Shown here: positions 49,940 to 57,830 of the stretch, piece after piece
How positions within the stretch are numbered: position 1 is the first letter of the stretch
Layout of the letters: each line of letters starts with the position of its first letter
The notes under the pieces: generated by a model
Databases searched by the model: none
Seen by the model: only the letters and a program-made list of their open reading frames with translations
Told to the model about the DNA's origin: nothing
Program-made: the position numbers and the translations under genes
Assembly (NCBI RefSeq): GCF_900129245.1
Contig: NZ_FQUT01000004.1
Coordinates: forward strand, 62,001 to 126,000
DNA length: 64,000 bases
Direction: 5' to 3'
From: Chryseobacterium arachidis
Lineage (GTDB): Bacteria > Bacteroidota > Bacteroidia > Flavobacteriales > Weeksellaceae

Positions 49940-50647
49940 TTATTTTCTGGGTTGTGTTGCCCTGAACTCGATCTTGCTGGGTAAAACTCTCGGATTCATT
50001 TTTAAAATATCCAAAACCAGATTTCCCATATCTTCAGGCTGTATCTTCCAGGCATCTTTTTCGGAAGGAATGTTTCCGTTAAAATTCGTTGCTACGGAAC
50101 CGGGCATAATAACCGTTGATTTGATATTGTATTTTCTTAAGTCGATCATAGCCGCCTGTGTGAAGCCTACTACCCCGAATTTTGAAGCATTATAACCTGT
50201 TCCATTCTCAAAGAAGTTTGCACCTGCTAAGCTTGAAACCGTAATGTAATAGCCTTCTGTCTTTTTCAGTTCCTCCACAGAAGCTTTTAAAGTATAGAAA
50301 ACACCTGTCAAATTGGTCTCGATCATATCATTCCATTCTTCCGCTGAAAGCTGGTCCACAGGTTTGAAAATCCCTAAACCTGCATTAGCAATCACAAAAT
50401 CCAGCCTCCCAAATTTTTCGGTAATATATTTTACAGCTTCATTTTCACTTTCAAGATTTCTTACATCGGAAACAATTCCCAAAACATTTTGAGAAATTTG
50501 TCTTAATTCCTGTTCAGCTTTTTCCACATCATCTCTTTTTCTTCCCGAAAATGCCACTGAAATATCATTCTCCAATAATATTTTCGCGATTCCGAAACCG
50601 ACACCTTTGGTTCCGCCTGTTATATAAGCCACTTTGTTCTCCAACAT
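49940..50647 (-). CDS. Short-chain dehydrogenase/reductase
   Basis: 235 residues. TGGTKGVGFG is the NAD(P) loop, with NAG in VIANAGLGIF, catalytic Ser in VSSLAG and YNASK for Tyr-x3-Lys. It resembles 3-oxoacyl-reductase-like SDRs, but the substrate is unknown. It lies upstream of etfB on the same strand with 145 bases between, so it is probably independent. Confidence 0.9.
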   Translation of the reverse strand: MLENKVAYITGGTKGVGFGIAKILLENDISVAFSGRKRDDVEKAEQELRQISQNVLGIVSDVRNLESENEAVKYITEKFGRLDFVIANAGLGIFKPVDQLSAEEWNDMIETNLTGVFYTLKASVEELKKTEGYYITVSSLAGANFFENGTGYNASKFGVVGFTQAAMIDLRKYNIKSTVIMPGSVATNFNGNIPSEKDAWKIQPEDMGNLVLDILKMNPRVLPSKIEFRATQPRK

Positions 50648-50676
50648 TGTATTTAGTTTAGTTTCTAAAAATAAGA

Positions 50677-50700
50677 AAAACGCTCCGATTGGAGCGTTTT
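50677..50700 (-). terminator. Terminator after the T9SS protein gene at 50725
   Basis: AAAACGCTCC (50677-50686) / GGAGCGTTTT (50691-50700) with a GATT loop. Confidence 0.8.
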
Positions 50701-50724
50701 ATGAATACTAATATTTATCAGTAT

Positions 50725-51741
50725 TTATTTTTTGATGAATTTTTCTACAGTCTTACCCTTTGATGTTTCTAAATTAATAATATAACTACCAGGATTAAGA
50801 TGCTTTACATTTATTTGATTACCTTCTAAAGTCGAATTAACTTTTTTTCCAGACATATCAAAAATTTCAGCTTTATTTATCTTTAATTCTGTTAGAATAT
50901 TCAGATATTCTGATGTAGGATTAGGCCCAATAGCTATTATCGATGTTTTTTCTTTTTTAATATCAGATGTTCCTAAAACAGCACTATTAGAAGCTTCTAT
51001 TACGTAATTATCTATACCAAAAGTTGTCGGTCCTGAATTGGCAGGATCTGTTGTTGATGTTCTTGTTGGGGCGCTATGAATATCAAATTCTGCAGGATCA
51101 AATCCAGGTACTGTACTAGCCCCATTTACTGATAATGTTAAAGCATTTCCAGCAACGACATATGTAATAGCACCTGTTGTCTTATTATAGCTAAATCCTA
51201 AAGTAACCCAAGTATTAGCAGGATAAGTATTTGCTGTTAAACCTGTAATATTGTAATAACCATCTTGACTGGGATCTGCTGTTATAGCTAAGTAAGCTCT
51301 CCCATTTATTGTTTTAGTCTGGGAATTATAACCAATTCCAACAATTCCATTATCAGCTCCAAAAATACTAACTCCAGAAAGGTGTTTATTTGTAGATGTA
51401 CCCGTATAAACTTCGAAACTACCTTTAATTATATTATTACCGGAAGTTCTACCTGCCCAGGCAGTAGCTAAACCTGTTTTGTAAACATATCTTGAAGATG
51501 TGGTTGTACCATCAGAACCTCCAGTTACGGCTAAATATTTTACACGTGCAGCATCACCTGCTACAATCTGATAATTAGCAATAGCGCCATTGTATAAATT
51601 CATGCCCCCTTGACCAGCAGTAGTCATTGAGGTAGAAACATTACCTAAAGTATAGGAATTATAATTATCTGATTCAAGAACTTGTGCTGAACCCAAAAAA
51701 ACGGCTGATAAAAATAAACTTGATTGTAGAATTTTTTTCAT
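50725..51741 (-). CDS. T9SS-sorted secreted protein, function unknown
   Basis: 338 residues. Signal peptide (MKKILQSSLFLSAVFLGSAQ), then about 230 residues rich in Gly, Thr, Ser and Asn with beta-strand periodicity, perhaps a lectin-like jelly roll (inference), and a T9SS type A signal (IGPNPTSEYLN... ending VEKFIKK). No catalytic motif is recognisable. It should be exported and attached to or released from the cell surface. Monocistronic with its own terminator. Confidence 0.8.
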   Translation of the reverse strand: MKKILQSSLFLSAVFLGSAQVLESDNYNSYTLGNVSTSMTTAGQGGMNLYNGAIANYQIVAGDAARVKYLAVTGGSDGTTTSSRYVYKTGLATAWAGRTSGNNIIKGSFEVYTGTSTNKHLSGVSIFGADNGIVGIGYNSQTKTINGRAYLAITADPSQDGYYNITGLTANTYPANTWVTLGFSYNKTTGAITYVVAGNALTLSVNGASTVPGFDPAEFDIHSAPTRTSTTDPANSGPTTFGIDNYVIEASNSAVLGTSDIKKEKTSIIAIGPNPTSEYLNILTELKINKAEIFDMSGKKVNSTLEGNQINVKHLNPGSYIINLETSKGKTVEKFIKK

Positions 51742-51800
51742 GGTGTATTATTTTAAGTATTTGCTAAAAATAGTTAAAATATTTTAAATAAAACAAAAAA

Positions 51801-51823
51801 TCCTCAAGAAAATTTCTTGAGGA
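51801..51823 (-). terminator. Terminator after the M20 dipeptidase gene
   Basis: TCCTCAAGAA (51801-51810) / TTCTTGAGGA (51814-51823), followed on the minus strand by a T run. Confidence 0.8.
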
Positions 51824-51846
51824 CTAAATATTTGTCAATTCAAAAA

Positions 51847-53226
51847 CTATTTTGAATAATTTTCAAAAAACAGCGGAATACTTTCAATTCCTTTATAGAA
51901 ATTAAACAATCCGTAATGCTCGTTTGGAGAATGAATTGCATCAGAATCTAAACCGAAGCCCATTAATACAGACTTAGCTCCTAAAACCTGCTCAAACATA
52001 GCTGTAATAGGAATACTGCCACCTCCTCTGTAAGGAAGTACTTCTTTTCCGAAAGCGGTTTCCATAGCTTGTTTTGCAGCTAAGAATTCTTTTGTATCTG
52101 TTGGCAGAACGTAAGGCATTCCTCCATGATGTGGAGTAACTTTAACTTTTACATTTTCAGGAGCGATTTTCTCAAAATATTTCGTGAATTTCCCTGTAAT
52201 TTCTTCCGGAGTCTGATAAGGGACCAGACGCATTGAAATTTTAGCAGAAGCTTTAGAAGGAATCACTGTTTTCGCTCCTTCTCCTGTGTAGCCACCCCAA
52301 ATTCCGTTGCAGTCTAATGTGGGACGAATAGAAGTTCTTTCCAGGGTAGTATACCCTTTTTCACCTTCTACTCCATTTAACCCGATTGATTTTTTGAATT
52401 CTTCAGGATTGTCTTTCAATTTATTCATATCCGCTCTGTCAGCGTCAGAAACAGTTTCTACATTATCATAGAACCCATCAATTGTAATATGTCCGTCTTC
52501 ATCGATCAATTTAGCAATCATTCTTGAAAGCACATGAATAGGATTCGGAACCGCTCCTCCATAAAGCCCTGAGTGCAAATCTCTGTTTGGTCCTTCAATT
52601 TCAACCTCTACGTAGCTCAAACCTCTTAGACCTGTAGTAACAGTTGGTTGTTCGTTGCTGTAAATATGTGTATCAGAAATTAAAATACAGTCGCAAGATA
52701 ATTTCTCTTTATTTTCGTTAACCCAGTCACCTAAGCTCACAGAGCCCACTTCTTCTTCTCCTTCCAAAATGAATTTAACATTACAAGGGAGTGCATTGGT
52801 CTTCATCATCGCTTCAAAAGCTTTCAAATGCATAAAGAACTGCCCTTTATCATCTGCAGAACCCCTCGCAAAAATTGCTCCGTCAGGATGAAGTTCAGTT
52901 TTTTCAATATAAGGTTCAAAAGGTGGCTTTGTCCATAATTCCAACGGATCTGCAGGCTGAACGTCGTAATGTCCGTAAACCAAAACTGTCGGCAAATTTG
53001 CATCTAAAATTTTGTCCCCATAAACAATAGGATATCCTTTCGTCTGGCAAACTTCCACATGGTCTGCACCTGCATTTTTAAGGAATTCTGCTACAACATC
53101 TGCACACTTCAATACGTCATTTTTATAGGCTGGATCTGCAGAAATAGAAGGAATTCTAAGTAACTCAAACAATTCATCCACGAAACGCTGTTTGTTTTCG
53201 TTGATGTAATTTAATGTCTCTTGCAT
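51847..53226 (-). CDS. M20 family dipeptidase
   Basis: 459 residues. Zinc ligands are seen in VYGHYDVQP (His, Asp), the Asp of SADDKGQ, EGEEEVGS (the Glu-Glu general base and ligand pair), and the late His in HSPNEH. A lid domain is inserted in the middle, as in carnosinase-like M20 members. It has no signal peptide, so it is cytoplasmic. It likely splits dipeptides brought in by peptide transporters. Monocistronic. Confidence 0.92.
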   Translation of the reverse strand: MQETLNYINENKQRFVDELFELLRIPSISADPAYKNDVLKCADVVAEFLKNAGADHVEVCQTKGYPIVYGDKILDANLPTVLVYGHYDVQPADPLELWTKPPFEPYIEKTELHPDGAIFARGSADDKGQFFMHLKAFEAMMKTNALPCNVKFILEGEEEVGSVSLGDWVNENKEKLSCDCILISDTHIYSNEQPTVTTGLRGLSYVEVEIEGPNRDLHSGLYGGAVPNPIHVLSRMIAKLIDEDGHITIDGFYDNVETVSDADRADMNKLKDNPEEFKKSIGLNGVEGEKGYTTLERTSIRPTLDCNGIWGGYTGEGAKTVIPSKASAKISMRLVPYQTPEEITGKFTKYFEKIAPENVKVKVTPHHGGMPYVLPTDTKEFLAAKQAMETAFGKEVLPYRGGGSIPITAMFEQVLGAKSVLMGFGLDSDAIHSPNEHYGLFNFYKGIESIPLFFENYSK

Positions 53227-53350
53227 TGTAAAATTTTATTTTGTTAAAAATAAAAAAAATGCCCCCCAGGAACAAACAAAAACATATAAATTTCCTCAGG
53301 TTTTATTATAGCCTGATAATTAAATATTTAACAAATTACATTCAACAAAA

Positions 53351-53375
53351 AATGCCCTGCATTTCTGCAAGGCAC
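53351..53375 (-). terminator. Terminator after the His-rich lipoprotein gene
   Basis: AATGCC-TGCA / TGCA-GGCA around TTTC, one mismatch (53351-53375); T-rich tail on the minus strand. Confidence 0.55.
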
Positions 53376-53396
53376 TCTTATATTGTTTACTAATAA

Positions 53397-53681
53397 TTAG
53401 TGTTCAGCCTTTGGAGCGTGTGCTTCTTCAAGTTTTGCTGCTGAAGCTGCGCTATCTGTTTTTGGAGCTTCTTCACCATGCTTTTCAGCCATTGCTCCTT
53501 CTGTATGTTCTGCCGCAGCCTCATGACCATGTCCGTGGGCTTCACCGCCACCTTGTACATCTTCAGAATATCTGTCCGCTCCTTCTTCAAGCTTTAAAGT
53601 ATTTTTGTTTCCTCCAGCCTGAATTTTTTTGCAGCTTACTGCAACAGTAGCAAGGGCTAAACATATAACTAATTTTTTCAT
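53397..53681 (-). CDS. Small His-rich lipoprotein
   Basis: 94 residues from the ATG at 53681 (an upstream TTG is unlikely). Signal peptide with lipobox AVSC, so it is lipid-anchored. The mature part has many His, Glu and Ala, with short HGHGHE, AAAEH and EKHGEE stretches and a C-terminal AEH. His clusters suggest metal binding, perhaps zinc, nickel or copper buffering in the envelope (inference only). No family recognised. It is flanked by terminators and stands alone. Confidence 0.65.
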   Translation of the reverse strand: MKKLVICLALATVAVSCKKIQAGGNKNTLKLEEGADRYSEDVQGGGEAHGHGHEAAAEHTEGAMAEKHGEEAPKTDSAASAAKLEEAHAPKAEH

Positions 53682-53799
53682 ATGCAAAATTTATTTTTTT
53701 AAGATCCTGTGAAATCACATTGCTTCAGAAGCAGGCAATTTCATGTTTCAATTTTTGTTTGCCCAAAATTAAGAAATCCTACATTTTTCGGCAACATTT

Positions 53800-54957
53800 T
53801 TAGACTGATTTTATTATTATTTTACCTTTTTTGGATTGTGTAAAAATAAGATATTGATCTCCACCGTCTTTCAGTCCGTATTTCCTCTTGATTTCTTCCG
53901 GTTTTAAAGGATAATTTTTTGAAATAATATTAAACTGACTTTTCTTTTTAATCTGTTTAGCATCAATAACTTCCACTTCTAAAATCCTTCCGGGAAAATC
54001 ATTTACTTTTTCATTTGAAGTATAAATATGGGTATTGGGATGAAGTTTCTTTAGCCCGAAACGTTGTGAAATTAAATTGAAAATCCCAGCTTTTAAAATT
54101 GAATTGTTGGGGATATAAATAAATTTTTCAGGTTCTGAATATTCTGCTGCAGTATTTTCTTCATCACCCCAATTAAAAGTAAAAACAGATTCATCACTTT
54201 CTAAATTCACACAGTTGCAGATAATATTCTCAGAATTTTCCTTCGAAAGAAATACAACCACTTCTTTTACATCATTTTTAACAGCAATAATTTCAATCCT
54301 AAATATACCTTTCAATACAGAGACAAGATATTTTAAATCGATTAAAGGAGATAGTTTTATGACTACTTCATCAGAAATCAAACGCAATTCTTCCTGAATT
54401 TCAATAATATTCGGTGATAAATCTTCCAATAAAAAGACTTTATTCTTATTATTATCCCTTCTTGCCGGATCAAGATAAACGACATTAAAATATGCTTTAT
54501 TGTCGTTAAGAAAATCTTCAAGTTTCTGATTGAGGAATTTTGCTTTTTTATCTAAAATATCCCAATTATGTTCAACAATTTCCAAAAGGTCGGAGTTTTG
54601 TTCGACTAAAGTAATTTCGTCAAAATTTTGAGATAAATAGTAGGCATCAATTCCAAAACCGCTCGTAAGATCAATGAATTTCTTTCCTTTTAAAATTCTT
54701 GATTTGTAAAGTGCTGTTTTTTCGGACGAAGACTGCTCTAAGTTTAATTGTGGAGGGAATATTATTCGGTCTTTTAGCAAAAACGGAAATTTCTTCTGGG
54801 CAACCTGTTTTCCTTTGATCTGCTGAACAATTTCCTGCATAGAAACTTCAGGAAATGGAGATTTTTTTAACAGTAAAGAATGTAAATCTGTATTTAGATT
54901 TGCGTTGATATAGTTTTGAATTTCTTGATTTAATATAATTTTTTCCACAGATTGCAC
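53800..54957 (-). CDS. THUMP-like class I SAM-dependent methyltransferase
   Basis: 385 residues. The Rossmann core starts FIDLTSGFGIDAYYLSQ for SAM binding, with TLVEQNSDLLEIVEHNW as the acidic ribose loop, and VYLDPARRD in the catalytic-motif position. The C-terminal part matches the THUMP-like domain of bacterial RNA or protein methyltransferases. The substrate is unknown. The only plausible starts are GTG at 54957 or GTG at 54948, both inside the left arm of the GxxExxY element, so the native 5' end may have been changed by that insertion. Confidence 0.8.
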   Translation of the reverse strand: MQSVEKIILNQEIQNYINANLNTDLHSLLLKKSPFPEVSMQEIVQQIKGKQVAQKKFPFLLKDRIIFPPQLNLEQSSSEKTALYKSRILKGKKFIDLTSGFGIDAYYLSQNFDEITLVEQNSDLLEIVEHNWDILDKKAKFLNQKLEDFLNDNKAYFNVVYLDPARRDNNKNKVFLLEDLSPNIIEIQEELRLISDEVVIKLSPLIDLKYLVSVLKGIFRIEIIAVKNDVKEVVVFLSKENSENIICNCVNLESDESVFTFNWGDEENTAAEYSEPEKFIYIPNNSILKAGIFNLISQRFGLKKLHPNTHIYTSNEKVNDFPGRILEVEVIDAKQIKKKSQFNIISKNYPLKPEEIKRKYGLKDGGDQYLIFTQSKKGKIIIKSV

Positions 54958-55470
54958 AGATTTTCACAGATGATGATGTATATCTCTGCTTAGATTGTAT
55001 TAATCTAAATTTCCATTTATTTTTCTAAAGATATTTTTAGCAATATAATCAGTATTGAAATTGACTAATATTCCTAACTTCAAATCTGATAATTTAAGAT
55101 AAGTCAACAGCTGCTTATGATGAACTTGGCTGATTCTTGAATAGATTTAATTTCTAAATTACTTTATCTTCAACAATTATATCCGCAATAAAACTTGAAT
55201 CAATAACTGTATCTTTAAATTTTATAGACATTGGAACTTGATTTCGAACCTTTAATCCGTGATTTTCAAGCTCAAGCATTAAAACCTTTTCATAAACTTT
55301 CTCCAACAATCCTGGGCCTAATTCATTATAAACAGAAAATATTGATTTTCTGACATAGAAACTTATCTCATTTTCTTTCATCGGTAAATGTGTTTTTTTG
55401 TGTTTATAAAATTTTCCCAGAATCTCATATACATCATCATCTGTGAAAATCTGTGCAATCCGTGGGAAAA
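54941..55470. mobile_element. Putative transposase-less element: GxxExxY gene between long inverted repeats
   Basis: Left arm 54941-54983 (TTTTCCACAGATTGCACAGA...GATGATGATGTATAT) and right arm 55427-55470 are inverted repeats; 41 of about 43 positions match, with a T/C change and one extra G. The unit starts at the 5' end of the methyltransferase gene and its right arm ends one base before the mutA stop codon. The single gene inside is a broken GxxExxY gene. No transposase or target-site duplication is evident. Confidence 0.65.
55000..55381 (-). pseudogene. GxxExxY nuclease-like protein, broken by two single-base deletions
   Basis: Reading from the ATG at 55381, 75 residues are open, with the family opening YNELGPGLLEKVYEKVL (the G-x2-E-x2-Y motif) and the PD-(D/E)XK-like segment FIADIIVEDKVI, then a stop. 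Adding one T at about 55158 restores LEIKSIQE, and one more base near 55135 restores ISQVHHKQLLTYLK and continues to INGNLD and a stop near 55000. So about 125 residues were once encoded. Sequencing error is possible. It sits inside the inverted-repeat element. Confidence 0.75.
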
Positions 55471-56622
55471 CTACTCAAACATTTCCGCCCAACGAACTGC
55501 TTTAATTTCCTTTTCGTTATATAATTCCTCCACAGACTTTTTTACGTCTAATTTTGGATATAAATTAACGCCGATCAGCTTTATTTTTCCCTCTTCTACC
55601 CATTTTTGCTCTTCAATAGCATGATCGTAGATTTTCTTTTGAATAATTCCCTGTTTTAAAAGTTCCAGATATCCTCCTGCTTCTTCGATTTCTACAAACA
55701 AAGCCCAAGATTTTTCGGCAATCTGTTGTGTAATGTCTTCCACATAATAACTTCCGTTGGAAGCATCTTCAAACACATTAATAATGCTTTCGTAAGCCAG
55801 AACAATCTGCTGTTTGAAAGAAATTTCTTCAGAGTTTTCCGTGCTTTTGTCAACTAAGTAATTATTACTGAAAACCGCATCAGCTCCACCAATCATCGCA
55901 GAAGCTAATTCTAAAGTTGAACGGATCAGGTTGTTTTCGTTGTCTGAAACCGCCTTATTTCTTAAGGAAGTTTCCGCAAAAATATAAGGAATTTCATCTA
56001 GGTTATATTCTTTTGAAAGTTGGTTAAAAACCAATTTAAAAGCTCTCAATTTTGCCATTTCAAAGAAATAATTCCCTCCGACTGCAATTCTGAAAATTAA
56101 TTTATTTAAAATTTCTGAGCCGTAAATTTCAACCAGTTCTTTTGTTTTTGCTAAAGCAATCCCCAATTGCTGATCAATAGAAGCTCCCGCATTTTGGTGA
56201 AGGGAAATATCTACACAAATATTTCTTCTAAACTCTTTCGCTAATAATTCTTTTACCAGCTGATCATTAATTACAGCTTCTTTTTCATCAAAAACATCAA
56301 TCAACGAAAAATACTGATCTTCCTCTTTCGGGCTGATGTGCCCGGCCAAATCAACATTATTAACGAAGATAGTTTTCTGTTCCAGATTTTCTACATTCTG
56401 ATCCAAAATAAAAGCAAAAACATCCTCTTCCAGACTTTCATGATATCTTGCCACCAAATGTGTACTCTCTTCAATTTTCGGCAAGTTTACCAGTTGTTTC
56501 TCTACCGAATCATAGAAAGGTTTCACCACAATTCCCTCCAAATTTTCTTTTGTAAGAATTGAATAGATATCGTCTGTTTTAAGTTGTTTCTTGACTAAAT
56601 TTTCCCAGGCTGTATTTGACAT
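55471..56622 (-). CDS. mutA: Methylmalonyl-CoA mutase family small subunit
   Basis: 383 residues. The protein aligns in layout with the catalytically inactive small subunit: an N-terminal linker WENLVKKQLKTDDIY, a barrel region with IAVGGNYFFEMAKLRAFKLVF, an AETSLRNKAVSDNENNLIRSTLE stretch, the GGADAVFSNNY turn and EDASNGSYYVEDITQQIAEK. No C-terminal B12-binding domain is present. The heterodimer converts methylmalonyl-CoA to succinyl-CoA. The large subunit (mutB) is not downstream, as the GxxExxY element and a methyltransferase follow instead. It comes after the udk-ftsB-like pair, 105 bases apart. Confidence 0.8.
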   Translation of the reverse strand: MSNTAWENLVKKQLKTDDIYSILTKENLEGIVVKPFYDSVEKQLVNLPKIEESTHLVARYHESLEEDVFAFILDQNVENLEQKTIFVNNVDLAGHISPKEEDQYFSLIDVFDEKEAVINDQLVKELLAKEFRRNICVDISLHQNAGASIDQQLGIALAKTKELVEIYGSEILNKLIFRIAVGGNYFFEMAKLRAFKLVFNQLSKEYNLDEIPYIFAETSLRNKAVSDNENNLIRSTLELASAMIGGADAVFSNNYLVDKSTENSEEISFKQQIVLAYESIINVFEDASNGSYYVEDITQQIAEKSWALFVEIEEAGGYLELLKQGIIQKKIYDHAIEEQKWVEEGKIKLIGVNLYPKLDVKKSVEELYNEKEIKAVRWAEMFE

Positions 56623-56640
56623 AGTTTTGTTTTGAGTGTG

Positions 56641-56677
56641 AATTGTGAATAGTCAATTCGCTTTGCTTGGTAATTTT
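56641..56677. repeat. Interspersed repeat, AATTGTGAATGGTCATTCGC type, second copy
   Basis: AATTGTGAATAGTCAATTCG, then CTTTGCTTGGTAATTTT, matches the repeat at 47928-47962 at most positions. It lies in the 105-base gap between mutA and the FtsB/DivIC gene, with AATTCACTTA following. Confidence 0.5.
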
Positions 56678-56727
56678 AAAAATTCACTTACGAAGTAAAA
56701 TTCACCGTTAACATTTCACTTTTAGAA

Positions 56728-57084
56728 TTATTTTTTTGCAACGTTAGCACTATCCACCACCAAAATAAAGATTTCTTCATTTGGTTTTTTCATGAAATAG
56801 TTTTCTCTTGCATATTTTTCCTTTTCGGATTTGTTGTTCATCAGTTTTTTATAAAACGCATCATTTTTTTCGTATTCGGTTTTATAGTACTGAAGCTGTT
56901 CTTCATATTTATTAATCTCGCCGTTCAGCTCATTAATTACCAAAAAAGAAGTTTTATCAAAAAAAATCATCCACACCAGAAATAGACATATGGTAATGGT
57001 GTATTTGTTCAGAATATATTTCTGAATCAGTTTGAATGTATCAGACTTCGGCTGAATTTCTTTGATAAGTTTATTTTCTTTCAT
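56728..57084 (-). CDS. FtsB/DivIC-type septum formation initiator
   Basis: 118 residues. One transmembrane helix (TITICLFLVWMIFF) near residue 35 is followed by a short periplasmic coiled coil (ELNGEINKYEEQLQYYKTE) and a C-terminal segment with YARENYFMKKPNEEIFILV, all typical of FtsB/DivIC. It belongs to the divisome complex that links FtsL and FtsQ-type proteins. It starts 1 base after the udk stop, so they are cotranscribed. Only one of the two family names can be right; sequence does not settle it. Confidence 0.85.
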   Translation of the reverse strand: MKENKLIKEIQPKSDTFKLIQKYILNKYTITICLFLVWMIFFDKTSFLVINELNGEINKYEEQLQYYKTEYEKNDAFYKKLMNNKSEKEKYARENYFMKKPNEEIFILVVDSANVAKK

Positions 57085-57085
57085 T

Positions 57086-57700
57086 TTAATGTTTTCTCAA
57101 CGAATTTTTAATAACGGTAGTTAAAAAATCAATCGCTACGGAATTCTGCCTCATATTGGGAATAATTAAATCTGCTTCATTTTTAGAAGGTTCGATAAAT
57201 TCCTGATGCATAGGCTTTAAAGTAGTCTGATAGCGATGCAGTACCTCATTAAGATCCCTTCCTCTTTCCTGGGTATCCCTTCTGATTCTTCTGATCAGTC
57301 TCTCGTCTGAATCGGCATGAACGAATACTTTTAAATCAAACTCCTTTAATAATTCTTTATTGGTAAGAACCAAAATCCCTTCCACGACCAAAACGTTTTT
57401 CGGCTCCACAGTAACGTGATCTCCTGTTCTTCCGTGTGTTACAAAGCTATAAATAGGCTGTTCAATCGGTTCATGATTTTTCAGTGCTTTCACATGTTTT
57501 ATCAGTAAATCAAAATCGATGGATTTTGGATGATCATAATTTAAGGCTTCTCTTTCCGTTAAGGTTAAATTATGATTATCATGATAATAATTGTCCTGTG
57601 AAAGGATATTCATTCCTTCAATATCAAGCTGCTGAATAATCTTATCAACAACCGTAGTTTTGCCGGATCCTGTACCTCCTGCAATTCCTATTACAAGCAT
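57086..57700 (-). CDS. udk: Uridine kinase
   Basis: 204 residues. Walker A GIAGGTGSGKTTV at the N-terminus, then SQDNYYHD, YDHPKSIDFDLL, VVEGILVL and RRIRRDTQERGRD, as in bacterial Udk. Phosphorylates uridine and cytidine to UMP and CMP in salvage. First gene of an operon that continues with the FtsB/DivIC gene and possibly mutA. Confidence 0.95.
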   Translation of the reverse strand: MLVIGIAGGTGSGKTTVVDKIIQQLDIEGMNILSQDNYYHDNHNLTLTEREALNYDHPKSIDFDLLIKHVKALKNHEPIEQPIYSFVTHGRTGDHVTVEPKNVLVVEGILVLTNKELLKEFDLKVFVHADSDERLIRRIRRDTQERGRDLNEVLHRYQTTLKPMHQEFIEPSKNEADLIIPNMRQNSVAIDFLTTVIKNSLRKH

Positions 57701-57789
57701 TGTTTTTTTGTTTCTTTATAGTTTTTACAAATATACTATTTTAGTTGAATGCAAATAAAATTATAAAAGCTGAATTTATTCCAAGAAAA

Positions 57790-57813
57790 AATCCGATGTG
57801 TATACACCGGATT
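57790..57813 (-). terminator. Terminator after the M36-like protease gene
   Basis: AATCCGATGT / ACACCGGATT (one mismatch) around GTAT, with a T-rich tail on the minus strand. Confidence 0.65.
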
Positions 57814-57830
57814 GATTATTGAGTTGATTT

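Noticed and set aside
55154..55381. Intact 75-residue protein
   Set aside because: Restoring two single bases recovers the rest of the GxxExxY family, so the short frame is a truncation product and not a separate gene.
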